Shown in pieces: positions 1-14,000 of a DNA stretch of 64,000 bases (positions are counted from its first letter, which is position 1; each line of letters starts with the position of its first letter). Made by a program: the position numbers and the translations under genes. Under the pieces are notes generated by a model. That model saw only the letters and a list, made by a program, of their open reading frames with translations, was not told where the DNA came from and did no database searches. Origin of the DNA: Camarhynchus parvulus (taxonomy: Eukaryota; Chordata; Aves; Passeriformes; Thraupidae); NCBI RefSeq assembly GCF_901933205.1, contig NC_044578.1:11866501-11930500 (forward strand), read 5' to 3'.

Positions 1-3000
1 CTGCTTGGTTTCTCTATTGGAATATAGAGAATAGGTGGATACTAAAATAAAGCTGTGCTGTTGCAGAGCTCAAATGGAAGTGATACTAGAGAAACTTGCT
101 CAAAACAGAGGACACTGTGGCAAATTTGGAAGAGAGATGGTTATGCTAAATAAATGTCAAGGACCGTTTAATTGGAGCAATTTATTTAGAATGGGCTAAT
201 TAATGTCTAAAATATATATAAATACTTGAAATACATTTGATTTGATACTCTAAGCACAGTTGAATGCAACTCTGAAAGATCAGCATTATTCCATGTTGCT
301 TTAGGAACTAATATTTAATACTAATGATTCTCACTCATTTGCATTATCCTGAACTTTCTGAACTAGACATGTGTCAGCATGCAGGAGGCATTGCTGCCAG
401 GCATTTCACACCTAGAGGGAGTTCTCTTTATTTCTCCTCCAATAAAGCTATTTCTTTCTTGCTATCCCATTTCTTATGAGCCCTACTGTTTTTGTTATTG
501 TAGTTTTTTTGGGGTTTTTTCCTTCTATACCTGGTACAAGGGGAGCAGATACTCTGATCTGCTCACAGTGAGTATCTCATCTTCTGCCTATGTGCTTGAA
601 ATCCATGCAGAACTCCACAACATGCAAAACAAATTGGTAGAATTATTAATAGTGCATCAGGTTGTGATTTTGGAAGCATTCTGTTAGGAATCTTTGCTCT
701 CCTAAGTGGTTACAGCTGGCAGACTGCACCCTACACGCCTATTTGAAACTTGACTCAGGGTTAAATTCTGTGTTCCTGTGATTTGCCATGCCTTTAATTA
801 CCAAAGCACTACACGTTATGGAGCAAACACCAGGAAACCACATGCCTTTATTTGTTTAGATTTTCCATTCTTTCCATTTCAAGGTAAGTAAGAATTATGT
901 TTTGAAATGGGTGATTCACAGGCATAATCATTCCAATTTGGCAATGATACTGAACCATAGTGTCACATCCTTTAAATACAGCACAAAAAATTGCTAGTCT
1001 AAAGAAAATGGCTCTGTTTATACCACTGAAACTTCCTTGGTCTTATCATAGCTCTTCTTTTAATAACTGTCTTCAGTTCCTCCTCTAATGGTGCTATATA
1101 TTCAGATAGCAATGAAGTCAATAAATCAGACCTTCCTATTTAGTCAGGTGTGCAAATATACTTTACTTACCTGAAGAGCAAAGAAAGGGACATGGTGGAT
1201 GAGCTGACTCACTACAAGAAGATTTCTTCTCATTTTTTCCTGTGCATTCAGTACTGCAATGGCAAAACTACCTCTGATTTATTTTAAAGAAGAGTATATC
1301 CACAAATTGCTGTATTCTATGCATCCAAGTTATTTCCCAGCTTACATTTTCTTGCTTTGTTCATTTCCATTGATTTATTGATAAGATATAAAGGTTTTAG
1401 AACTGAAAGCAAAACTGCAGATATATTTACCTTGGAGCATCTGCTGTGTAAGGCAAATGATTTGTTTACCTTCCAGAGAAGACAAACTTCTTTTGTTGCT
1501 TCACCCTCCATGACCAGTAAAAAGATCAGAGCTCAGCAGGTGGCATAACTTTCTGAAGGGTTATTTTTTGGCCATAAATGCTCAATATAATAGTATTTAA
1601 TTGCTTCTGCTAAGCTTTTTTTAAGTGGAAGGGCAAGATGGATCTCAAAATGATGGGTGGAGACAGGATCTAATGTGCATTTTCAGGAGACAAATGCTTT
1701 GCTGCTTTATCCCCACTCACTCTGGCTCAACTTCCTACGGTGTTTGACCAGCTGGGCTGCTCTCAGCTGGAAGCATTGGATCAACAAATGCTGATATTGA
1801 CTCTCTTCCTGCTTAATTGGGCTGTCTCTTGAAAGGCTGCTGTGATTTACATGTTGAAGGTACAAAACATTGTTCAAGATATGGCTACATTGAGCACTGG
1901 TAAAAAGAAAGACAATTCAAAATCCAATTCACAATCCAGTCCAACTCAAAGGCAGCATGGTTTCTATTCTATCACAGGGCCATTTGGGAAACCTGCCTGA
2001 TGCTTCAGACTTGTCTCTTATCTCACAAAATGCAGAGGAAGCAGAGCTCAGAGCAGGCCAGAGACAGAATTATTGATGTTGCTTCTGAGCTCTGAATTGC
2101 ACTGGGAAAGCAGCTCTCATATATCTCTTTTAAAGACAAGATAACATGGTTTATTTTCCAGAAATGTGCTGGAATAAAACACCTTAAGTAACAGCATAGT
2201 TTTTAACTTTAATTTTTTAAGTCCCCAAATACTCAAGTTTTCATTGCTGTTCTTTAATAAATATTTTCTTTTTATAATTCTGAGTTGCCTACTTTACTTG
2301 CTTAAATTCCTATTTCTTTAAATGTGTGAAATTGCTTTGCAGGTCTGTCTCTTGTTTAATATTTCCTCTTTCTTAATGTGTCTGTCTTTGTAAAATGACA
2401 TTTCTTTTTAGAGTCCAGTAAAGGTTATTTCATGAAATATTTGGAGTCACGAGGTCAGATATTGGAAAAAATATGTATAAAAATGTTATTGAAGAAATTC
2501 TGACAGAAGAACTATCTGTGCTGTGATGTGCATGGGGCCTGGGGAAAAAAAAATGCGGTTGCATAGTTACAGCATGTATCACAATACAGAAGCTGTATTA
2601 GGCAACCTTGAATCTGGCATTTCTTAACTTTTGAGAGTTTGCAACCTCTGTGTGTAGGTCACCTCCTGTTGTCACCTAACAAGGAGAGAATTATGATACA
2701 ACAGATGTTTAACCAGAATGAAGTCCAGGGTTCCTTCCAGTAAGGCTAACTGAAGTAAAGAAAAGTTAATTACAGTAATATCCAGCATAAAATGCTTGTG
2801 TCTGTGTTGTCCTCTTTCTTATCTACCCTGCTGACTTCCTTCCAATGCTCTCAGCTAATTTCTGCTACTGGTGTTAAAAACACATGTCCTGAACATTGAA
2901 TGCAAAGTAACAAACTAACAGTGTGAATTCTCAGCTGGATAAATTGCCATGTGTCCATTTTTAAGTAAAGCTTTCAATACTGTCTCTCCCAGCATCCTTG

Positions 3001-3878
3001 TGGATGAAATGTCCAGCACACAGCTGGATAAACACATCCTGTGATGGGTGAGCAGCTGGCTCAGAGGGTCAGGGCTCAGGGAGGCACAAAACCTGCAGCT
3101 GCAGGACCACTGGGGCTGCAAAGGTGAGCACTGCCCTGCAATAACACTGCTCTCTCCACACCTCACACCTGGGCCACCAGTGCTTCAGAACAGGTTATTG
3201 CAGGTGGGAGAGCAGCTGAGTCAAAATAAATAAAAGAAAAGCATGCAGGATGAAATGGCTGAAACCTCTTTCTGGGCACAGGAATGGTGGAAATCAGATG
3301 ATTTGATAATCAACAACAAGACTAGGATTGACTAAGATTTCCAGAGCAGGAATATGAGGAGCAAGTTGGTTAAAATAGATGGGATACTTTCACCCACAGT
3401 TAATATGCACTACAATCAGCTACCTTCATAATTAGAAAGCCAGTTAGGAAAAGGGATGCACAGTTAAAGGACATTTTACTTATTAAAGAATAAAAAAGGA
3501 AGAATAAGGGAAAGAAAAGGTTTCTTCTTTTTGGCTATTTAGGTTTGACTGGGGAGCTTATCCAGAAGCAATCATGAAACATCTGGCCAGCTGAGCTGTG
3601 GGCACTCACACTGAAATGTGAAGCATCCAGCCTGGCCCGAGCTGTCTCAGCAGCACAGGAGTGCTGGCAGGGCTCTGTGGCTGTGCTCTGTGGTCTCATC
3701 TGCAGTAATTTTGCAGTAATTCCCCTCTGTGGTGCCTGAGAGGGGAACTGAGAGGGAAAAGCTGCCGGGCAGGGGTGGGAACAGCCCGGGGAGCTCCTGG
3801 TGGGGGGCTGGCAGAGCCCTGCTGGGACAGCAGTGCCAGGGCGTGGGGGCCACGTAAGCAAAACACCAGCAGAGCCCA

Positions 3879-3906
3879 GTGTGTGTGTGTGTGTGTGTGT
3901 GTGTGT
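3879..3906. repeat. (GT)14 microsatellite
   Basis: This is an uninterrupted GT dinucleotide run of about 28 bases at the edge of a GC-richer patch. It creates low-complexity valine/cysteine or threonine/histidine runs in overlapping open frames, which are therefore not evidence of coding. It is probably length-polymorphic. Confidence 0.95.
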
Positions 3907-4423
3907 TAGACTGGCCAGTGAAAAGAACAATTGCCTCCCTGTTTCATACAGGAAAATAAGTGACTCTCAAGAAGAAAATCAGCAGCGGTCAATGGATTGC
4001 TCAGTAAATAGCCTGGAGGGTCCTGGGTGAGTCACGGCTGTCCAGCAGCACAACTGACACACAAAACTGCTCTACTGTTCTCATCTCTTTCACTTTTTTT
4101 TTAACTTCAGTGTAATGTGAGAAATTCTTATAAACCAGTTATTTACTCTGTTTCCTGTGTACTCTTTGTGTGGAAGAGACCAAGTGAATACAGGGTGTCC
4201 TTGCTCCTACAGTAACATCAGTTTGTGGATCTGGTAACTCTTTTCTTTCATGATATAAGATTTGATATGTACTGTTCTCTTTTTTTTATCATCCTTACAA
4301 AGTCTTCAGAATTAAATCTGTTCTCTCAGCTGTTTCTGGGATGTTCAGTATTTATCTGACTCTTAGGTAGGTTTGTGACTAGCTGTTCACAGTAAATTGA
4401 TGAAGCAGTACAGAAATTTCCAA

Positions 4424-4443
4424 GATGATGATGATGATGATGA
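4424..4443. repeat. (GAT)n trinucleotide microsatellite
   Basis: About six to seven perfect GAT/ATG repeats lie in otherwise unique AT-leaning sequence. There is no open frame of interest across it. Confidence 0.9.
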
Positions 4444-4875
4444 GAGTCCTGCTTTACTCTTGCTTTTGCAGCAGTTGATGCGATAGATGCCAACTGAGTG
4501 CGTAAGGCAGTGGTAAATAAATTTTCAAGTATTTTTATGAAAAATAACTTCCCAGACTGGATTCAACAATACTGTGCCAACAGTATTCCTAATTGGAGCT
4601 GGAATATGCTACATTTTGGTAATTGGTAATTATAAAAATGTACCATTATTGGCAATTTTCTTTCAAAAAAACCCCAAACCAAACATAAACTAAAACAAAC
4701 CAAAAAACCCCTTTCGACTGGGAGTGTGGAGCCTCTGCTGGGATCTTTAGGGTGGCAATTTTAGTGATGTCCTGAAGCTTTAACAGACCACAAGTTTTAC
4801 AGGAGTGGGCTGCTTATTAAGATTGCTACATTTTATATTTTGAAATTATTGTTTGCTGAACTGACTTACATACAG

Positions 4876-4917
4876 GTTTTTTTTGTTTGTTTGTTTTTTG
4901 TCTTTTTTTTTTTTTTT
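4876..4917. repeat. T-rich low-complexity tract
   Basis: Poly-T runs are broken by single G or C bases, including GTTT-type spacing, and end in a run of about 15 T. Similar tracts recur in this window (12550, 21935, 36779, 44461, and the A-rich complement at 23809). I see no adjoining retroelement body that would make it a poly-A tail in minus orientation. Confidence 0.85.
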
Positions 4918-7900
4918 AAATGGCCCTGTATGCATTTCTACTGCTTTTTCATAGTATTACCAACAAAATGGACACTCGTCAGCTGTAATGCAAAGAGCTG
5001 ATAAGAGCTTAGGTGTGAGGTTGGATCTGCTGATGCTGCTGCAGAGTGTGATGGTGTAAGAGAATATTTCTCAGCAGGAGGATTTGGCTGGATTTACAAA
5101 AAATGGCCAATGCCCTTTGCCAGATTTATAGTCTTAAATTATATGATAATGCAAAATATAATTTATGGCATAGAAAGGTTTATTTTGGCAAACAAACATG
5201 CATGAAAATGAGCGGGGTTTTAAATTTATTTTCTATTTTTTAATTTATTTAACTGCTTCAGGAAGAGAGTCACAGTGAACCATTTCATTATTGCACAGAA
5301 CTAGTCATCACATACCATATAGAGGAACTGGCCTTACTGCAGTCTGTTGGTCCAAATAAGCAGCATCTTGAAAAAATTACCCCATTACTTCAAGTAATAT
5401 TGTTTTATTATCCATGTGATAATAGTGGTTACAGTAGAAAACGGAAACATGGCACAGAAGAATGGTTGTATTGGAGGTTTGAGGGAGACAAAATTGCAAC
5501 TAGAGTGACTGTGTTTTGTCCTCTATATCCTCTAAGAAAATGTAATTGAAAAAATTACCTTTTTTTTCTTAAAAAACCCTGGCCAGTGAGAGGTGTTATT
5601 AATTACAAATACTTCAGATGAGCTGTTTTTAAAAGCTGTAAGCAATTACAGCATTCCTTCTTTCTATTCCAGGGTCTTAGAATCATGTAAGTTTTGTTAG
5701 CCTGGAAGAAATGGTAACTTTTTTTTTATACAACATATGTGCACTAATAAGTTCAATGAATGGTGGGAATTTCCCAGCTAGAACTGAACACTGGACACTT
5801 AAAGTGGTGCATAACTTCTGAGTGGTGTGCTGCATTCCTGGCAGGGAATTTGAGCTCTGAGTAAAAGGAGAAATAAAAGGCCTCAGCAAATGCATGGAAA
5901 GTGGTTACTCAACGCAAATAAAACGCAACCAAAGATGAAGTGATAGAAGAAAGCATCTGAGACTGTCAAAGGTATCTTCTTTCACTGAATTATATGCCGT
6001 GCACTAAAGAGAAGTTGGCATTTTCTTCAAAATAAAGGCAGCCTGTCCTGTTTGTAAAGCTTTCAATTACAAACTGATTATGAGGAAGAAATTCTAGACA
6101 TTGTCTGTTTATGGTTTACTTCAAACTGCTTCTTCCTTCAAATTATCCTTGTCTTTTTTAAAAAAAGAAAGGGTAGTTTAATTTATGCAAAGAGTGACTC
6201 TGCAAATGATTATTTATTTCTTGCTTTTATTTGCATAGGAGCATAAGCAGTGCCATTAACTTTAAAAGGGCAGTCATGCCAAACCAACTGTGGGTTTTTT
6301 AGGACAAGACCGAGGTAGAGGTTTTTATCACGGTTCTAATCCATTCGACCAAACACAAGTGGTCAGCTATACCCAAAATACAGGGCAATTCTAGAATGGT
6401 TTTAAGACCAAATTTGTGGGCACAGTGTGTGGTGACTGGGAGTGTGGCTGAGGCCGAGCCTCATCCCCAGTGGGTACAGCTTGAGAAGCAGGTGAGCAGC
6501 ATTGACAGCAATGAGCCATGGAGTGCCCAGGTCCACCAAAGGGAACAGAGGGCACCCAGGGGTAAAGCATGTAAGATGAAGAACATAAAAAGTTGGGTTA
6601 AAAAACAAGGAGGGCAGAGGTTTGCAGCCTTCTGAAGTGGTGTGACTCTGTATATTGTGCCTGTCTCAACCGCAACATGAATTCTTTGCCTTTTTATTAA
6701 AACCAGAGGGTAAATGTATGTGCCAACACATGTGTTTGATTTCGGTGCATTTTCTGCTCTGGACCACCTCATGTTCTTTGTTAAGGGCCAGGAGTGAGTG
6801 ATCTCATGTAAGACTTTCCAAGTGGTGCTAATGAAGGACTTCCTTGCCAGGTGCTCAGTGGGCTCCACTCCTCTTGCTTTCGGTTGTGGTTGAGGGCCTG
6901 CTGCATTCTTTGGGTTACAGCCCTGTTGTTTATGAGCTCAAGTCAGCATTGCCAAAAGGAAAATGATGAGAGAAAATAAACAGCACTGAGGTTTACTTTG
7001 AGGATCCCCTAAACTAGCTCGGTTTTGGGTTTTTTTACTTTGAAATATCAAAATCTACATCTGGAAAATATTAGTGCAGCACATAAATACTGTCTGCCAA
7101 TTTCACAGAGCAGTCTTCATGTACAACTTCTGGGAAATCAATTTTATGTTATAGGGATAAGGATCTAAAGTCTCCTACTGACTTAAGAGCTCTCTGGAGT
7201 AGTAACTAACTCAGCTTTCCTTCTTGTAACATGGCCCAACCCATGTTTCAAAGCTCCACATTGTGGCCAATTAATTATCATGTAGTTTCCTGATAAAGCC
7301 TCAAATAGGCTAATACTTGGATATAAAACTGTGCATGTGTCTGACAGTCACACTGACAGTATCCTCCAATCCTGAAAGCTGCAGTATGTGCTTTTTAATT
7401 TTTTTTAAAGAAAAAAACAGGTCAGAAATGTGAAATGTAGTAGGTTGTTGCCTTTTTTTTTTTTTTCCAATTGAATTGCATATGTGGGGTGTCTGGGAAT
7501 GAAGAAAGGGACATATTTTCAGCAAGAGGATAACTTGTAGGGAGTCTATTCACAAGGGAAAATCTTTCCTCCTTCCCTCTGGGGACATAGTCTGTGTTGT
7601 GGGAAATGAGCTCCTTGTAGGACAGAGATGGGCAGGAGAGTGGAGATTTAAAGCTGTGCTGGTGTTCATGGTCAGAGCCCAGTACTGAGGAAGAGCCCTG
7701 CCTGGGGCTGTGGGTTACCCAGCAGAGGAGGAACTGCAGGAAGGATCAGAACTTGGGGCTGTGGTAAAGTCAGTGCTCCAGATTCATGGCTGGACTATTC
7801 CTTTTCTTGTCCACTACCTCTGTAGTCAGCAGACTTTCTAGTCTTCCTCATCCCTTTGCCTTTGGAGCCACGACTGGCACTGTACAAGGAACTAAGTGAA

Positions 7901-10871
7901 TTTCCAGCCTTGTTTAACCCATAGAGAGTGACAGTGCTCTGCAGTCCAGTGTGGGCTGCTCTGAGCCTTGGCTACTGCAGTCCTTGTTGGACTATCTCAA
8001 AGGGAGAAAAAACTTGGTTTATTTGTTATGATGATAGCTTAATACTATCTTATGGCTGATTATACCATGCTTCTCTAAGGAAGTTTGTCCCTTTCTTCCA
8101 AATCACTCCTACTGTGTACAGCTAAAAGATGTGCTAGCCCAAGGATTGATCCATTTTTTAGACCTCAAACTGCGTTCAGATGAGTCTGATAAAAGCTTTG
8201 CGAGTCCCAATAAAATATGAAAAGCAAGTTCATGTTAAAATGCTCAGACCAAAATGTAACTGTGTATTGAAAATTATAGAATGGCCATGCTGCAGAATTC
8301 TCAAAAAGCACAGGGACCATTGCAATGACAGATGGATGAGTTGTAATAAATTTCTAACAAAGGTGTATAAAAGCTGTTCAGATGGGCTAATAATGACAGC
8401 AGCAAGTAGATAACACTGTAAAATTCAAAGTTTAAAAATCAGAATAATTAAAGAATATTTGCAGTGGCTTTCTGTCACTGCACTACCATAACAGTTGTTA
8501 AATTCCATTGTCATGGCACTTTGGGCTTCACATAATATAGAAGTTACAGCAGAGGTGGCTGGTCTCTGTCAGTATCCTGAGCAAGGTAAATTACTAAACT
8601 TGCTGTGTTGAGATTTTTTTCCTAATTTTTCCTTAGATCTTAGGAAAAAAGCCTAGTAAAACCTACTCATTCCAAACTGTATTTTACTTTACTCTTCCTT
8701 TAATCTTGAGGTTTGCTTTGAGAAGAAAATAGATTGCTGAAGAAAGTAAACAAGTTATTCTTGAGAGGCAGCTTTATCAGAATAACCTCTGCATTTTTAA
8801 AATTCTTTAAACTTAGAATTAAAATACATTTCTGGACTTATACTCTGAGGCCAACACAGAGACCTTCAATGATCAAGCAGGGGTTTCCATCAGCTGTGAC
8901 CTCAGTGATGTTGCAACATTCTGCTGTAAAACTCAGATGCTATCTTAGGTGATAAATGCATCTGAGTGGTAGGAAAAGATTAAACTTGTCTGGGGAAGAG
9001 CAGCCTAGGCAAAATGTTAATTAAATATATGGGGCAAACCCCAACTTCTAGAAAACAGGATAAGGAGATTCAGATGGATCCTCTCCTTTCAGAGAGCCCA
9101 TCTCTCCTCCAATTAGAGAAATTAATTGGAATCTAGTTAAAAAATGTACTGTTGTTCTTGCCATTTTGAGTGGGTAGCACATCAGCTAGACCTTCATATT
9201 TATGACATGATTTCACTCCAGCCAAGGGCGTAAGGGAGATTTTTGGCATTTTCTCAGCCACCATGTTGCAATCTGAAAAGCTCAGAGCTGCTGGAACCTG
9301 ATCTAGTCCAAGAGCTACTGGGAGAGGCAGAGTGCTGCTGTGGGGCTGAGAGAGCCTGGGTTCAGCTTTAAATACCTGTAACTGACCTGGATCACAAAGA
9401 CTGTGCAGGTTTGCCCATGAAAGCTTCAAGGTTCAGTAAAATTTCTGCCTAGAGACTTTCAGTTTAAAGTAATGTTTGTGATCGAGATTTCACCTTCTTT
9501 GAGATGAATTATAGTACTTCTGGTAATTTCATGGCCTGTTGGAAACCAGTCCCAAATCAGTGTGCATATTGTCCTGGTGTAGTACAATTCATACCTAAGC
9601 TCTGCTGAAAAAACATGTATAAAACTAGAGTTTTTATAAAGCACTGTTGAGGATGCAGAAGGATGATGTTGTTGTAGCAAATACTTCATATTTTCACACA
9701 TCTGGACAAGGCTCACTATCTGGGGCTGCAGTGTGCTGACTTGAAGGGAAGAATTTCCATGAATGTGTTCAGCATTTTCAGCCTGCCAAAGGAGGATGGC
9801 TGGCTTTGGTCTGGGAGAAGCCTGACTGAACACTGCTGCTAAGCTTTTTTGGGAATATCATGTACATCTGATGATTTTTAGGGAGTACAGCTGAGTCTCC
9901 ACAGAGGCTTGTCTTCCTAAAATGTGACTGAGGTGGAATAGAAGTGCCTTCTTCAGAACCCTGCAGGTGGTTATACCTACATCTTTTTATTTCCTCCTTT
10001 CACAGGTTTGTTGATCAGACAGGAACCATTGGCTGTTCCTCACTAGGTCTGTTTCTGGTGACCACCACTTCTGGAACTAGTTTGTTTGATTAGCCAAGGA
10101 TAAAGTAGTGCTGTTTCTCCTCCAGGTTACGAAACTAGATAGATAACATGTGGAGTAACTTCAGGGCAGGGCTCCAAGGGACCTTGGCTGCATCAAAGGC
10201 AGGACATTACTGATGTGTCCTGGAATTTGAGCTGGGGCAGCTTCTGGGAGAATTTACTAAAGCTGGTGTCTGACAGAAAACTGAGCCTGTGTAAAAGAGT
10301 GTGCACCTCATGTGCTGTTCTCCTCTGACCAGCAGTCACCTCTGCCTTCACCTGCTGCACCTCCTGCTCCTCAATGTGTGAAGGTCTCTACTTCCTCAAC
10401 ACGACTTGTTCTTTCATGGTCACAGCCTGCACAGGGCCCTGACACAACTCTCCTGGTTGTGCCTTGTCCTCAGCAAGTGTTGGAAGAGAGATAGGGGTGC
10501 TCTAAAAGGAGATGGATCCATTTGCATCTCCTCATACTCTTTTCCAAATGTCTGAATCTTAATACCATCCGTTGCTAGGAATTCCTTTCCTTTGAATGGA
10601 TTTTATTATGCAACCCATGTGTGGGGAGGTTTTCTTTCCCATAACTCATCCTGGCTCCACAAGAAGCCAGTCTCATCGTTCGCTGGTTAGTTTGGATCCC
10701 TTCTGATGGGTCTCATTCTTTCCGTGATTGTGGAAGGACTTTTGACAGAAAACTTGGGGAACAGTGTAGCAAAACCTCGTTTTATGTACTACAAACTTAA
10801 TTCACTGAAGTAGAGCCTTTTTTTTGACTGTGTTTTAAAATTAAAATATACTTGATGCTTTGATTAAGAAG

Positions 10872-11030
10872 TCATAGAATCACAGAACATGCTAAATTGG
10901 AATGGACGCATGAGGATCACGAAGTCCATCTCCTGGCCCTACACAGGACACCCCAGGAATTACACCATGACCCTGAGAGCACTGTCCAAATGCTTCTTGA
11001 AGCTCAGAAGGCTCCACAGGCTCAGAAAAG
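10872..11030 (-). mobile_element. CR1 LINE fragment (3' end, antisense)
   Basis: The segment begins with the tail motif TCATAGAATCACAGAA, then the degenerate 'ttggaatggac... gatcac.aagtccatctcctggccct' pattern and 'gacaccccaggaattacaccatg'. This is the reverse complement of the 3' end of chicken-repeat-1 non-LTR elements. Only the terminal part (about 160 bp) is present, as is typical of 5'-truncated CR1 copies, and divergence suggests an old insertion. The right boundary is approximate because similarity fades near 11015-11040. Open frames of 60-95 codons over this stretch are not considered genes. Confidence 0.82.
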
Positions 11031-14000
11031 TCCATGGAAGCACACATGGTTAGGCCTGGCTTGGTCCTTTCCTCTGTTTCCTGGGTTTGTGTGTGCGGTT
11101 TTGTTGCCTCTGCCCCTGTGTTGGGGAACATTCTCTGTGCACAGAGAGCCATCCACCCTCTGCCTTCCTACACCTCTGTAGCCACAGGAACACAGCCTGG
11201 GTGTCACAGGTCTGGGTGTGAAATGCTGGGAGCCTCACAGCAGGATGTCAGAGGTACAACTCCTAATGAGAGTATAAATAATTGCGTTTTGTTTATGAGA
11301 TAATTGAGAGACTGGAAACAATCTCAGCTACATGGTTGAGTAAGGAAAAAGCAAGCCACTGGTTAATACAAGTGAAGCAGAAGTTTTAAAAATAGCATTA
11401 TTTAAAATATTATCAGACCCCAGTTTTTGGAACTTCATGAACTCCGTAAAGGAGATTATAGTAGTTATTACTGCAATAATTAATTTCATTTTTCTGGCTG
11501 GATCAGGTCTGCAGCTGTGATCTGTGTATTCTGAAAGTTTGAATTCAACTCCATTGAGGGGAAATGCTCTTCTGAAGCATTTTTCTTTTCAACAACAACA
11601 CTATTATGTGGAGAACCACATGTTGCCTATTTTTATACTGCATTCTACTTTTGCTGCGATAATTATTTCTTACATGTTCACTGCTTGTTGTCTACTATGA
11701 GCTGTTCAGCCTGCAGCTATGTTATTAAAAATATACTGAATTTCACTATTTTCTCCTTAGTTTGGCCTTTACTCTTCCTATCCCTTCATCTGCAGTAAAT
11801 CTGTATCTGGTATTGTAAGCTGATAGGAGAAGGAGGATGATGCTCAAACAGTTCTGTTTCCTACAAGTGTAATTATAATTTTCAGTTCTGAGGAAGAATT
11901 GATAGGTTGATATTTTCAAACAGTGTCTGGTTTTGCTATTCTCAAGATCATCACTGTCTGAAAAGCTTGTAATTGTCCTTTAAAAAACTTTTATTAATGT
12001 ATTTAATTATTATTAATTCTTTTTCTTATTTTGGGCTAAGTTTGTGTATACAGTTTGATTCTATAATAATGTAGTTTTTGAATGCACTAAACTAAACTGG
12101 ACAAGAACTGGAAAAAGTTAATCTGAATTAAATGTTTATCTGCAGATTTGCACTGGGAAAATAGAATGTATAAATTATAGCTGCTGTAGTTACAGTATTT
12201 TGGTGTAAGTTTGTAAAGGAGCTACAAAAAGCAATTGCTTAGAAGCATCTGCCATGGTATAACATGGCCAGATGGAGATCACTGCACTTATTAACTGGAT
12301 CTTGGCAAGGGGATTGTGTGAAAGCTTCTTATCTGGTACTGTGCAAATTTAGTTGGCTTTGCTTAAATTTGCTTCCACAGCCTTTAAGATCATCTTCAGG
12401 TTGTTTAAGCAGTAAGGTGTCTTTCCAGTGAAGTAGGTAAGAAATGCTCACCCACCCTGCTATGGCAGATCAGGATGTGCTGGAATGGAGACTAGCTTGG
12501 AGCAATATCCTCAACTGTCTTAACCAGCTCCCTAGACAGACAAATCACTGTTTTTTTTTGTTGTGGTGTTTGTTTTTGTTTGTTTATTTGATGTTCTTGT
12601 TTGTTAGTTTTCTTTTTGTTAATAATTGACTACAGAAATACATTTCAATTGCATCTAAACTTGTGTAATGGATGTATCTACACAAATCTATCAGACGTTT
12701 AATTTTTTATATTGGTAAAAATACCTTTCATTAACTTATGGCATTAGGTACTCTGTATATTGTTTTGCAACTATTCATTATTAAAATGGCTCTGTTTAAT
12801 AGAGCATGAATTTTACAGATTAAAATATTGGATAATTATAATGGAGTTCAAATTTAATCTTGAATGTTCACCACTAGGCTAAGAAGATGTAATTTGTCTC
12901 AGCTGGAGCACTTGGTTTAGATAGATCACCATTTAAAAACTGAATTCACAAGTTATTTATTAAGCCCTTGAAGAATCCAGTAATTCTTTCCACTGGTACT
13001 TCTGAGATGTCCCGAGAAAAATTCTGCAGCCATCAAACTGCAGCTCCATGGAAAAAATAAAAGATAAAAGGTGACTTGCTGTCAAAACAGTCTAATAGCT
13101 GAACATTTAAAATTTTATACTGCAGTCCTTTTGCTAAAGTAAGAATCCTTCTTAAAAAACATGTGAATGGAAAAGAAATGAAAACAAATTCTCAGCCGTA
13201 ACAGTGAGACTTTATGATGCAGATTTAGAATGTCAAACCCTTGCTCAAAAATCAGATAATTGCATCATAACATCCAAATGGGAAATATCTTCTCTTATTT
13301 CAAAAATGCAAGCCATGATCTAGAATGTTCTTTTCCACCTTGTTGTTAAAGCTCATTTTTCACTAAGTTCTAAAACAATTTTATAGCTATTCAGCAGTTC
13401 CCTGAATCCCTAATCCCACAGATATTTAGTACATATTTAACCTCAGGCATATAAGGGACAACTTTTAGTAGCTTGAAGATAGGCCAGTTTGTAAACACTT
13501 TTACAGCTTTTTTTTTCCCTTGGGTTTTTAAATGGAAAAGTAGGAAAGACTCAAAAAATTACCTTCTGAAGAAGATGAGGAATCATGGCTTCATCACAAG
13601 AGTCAAGGGCTGCACATCAGACATTTAAGTCAACTATATATTGAAGACTCAGGGATGACTTGGAAATCTTTATATTCTCTTTGGCAGTGTCTGTTCTTGA
13701 AACTTTCACTTCCTGTACCTTATTAATGTACTGGTGGGGCTCTCTCTATCTCTATCTCCTATTTATGATACCATCCAGAGGTTAATTACCAAAATAATTG
13801 TGGCATGTGTAAGATCAAAGTTGAAGCTCTTGTTTGGGCTAGGCTAGGAGTAGCAGCAATTCCCTACACTGCAGACCCCAGTGATTTTCTGGAAGGTCAA
13901 GCCATAAAGAAGAAAGTGCAGGGCAATTGTCTGTATTAAAGTGGGAATTCTACCACAGCTGTAGTTGGAGTGAGTGGTTCAAAAGCAATGTTAATAACTC

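Larger units (their letters stand above)
1..10871. other. Non-coding upstream region, segment 1
   Basis: No gene is recognised here. The open frames are short (at most about 135 codons), lie on both strands and resemble no family I know. Visible content is AT-leaning unique sequence with a (GT)14 tract at 3879, a (GAT)n tract at 4424, T-rich runs at 4876 and 7453, and a mildly GC-richer patch at 3600-3860. No CR1 fragment was recognised in this segment. Distal regulatory elements of PTGFR could lie here, but nothing in the raw sequence identifies one. Confidence 0.6.
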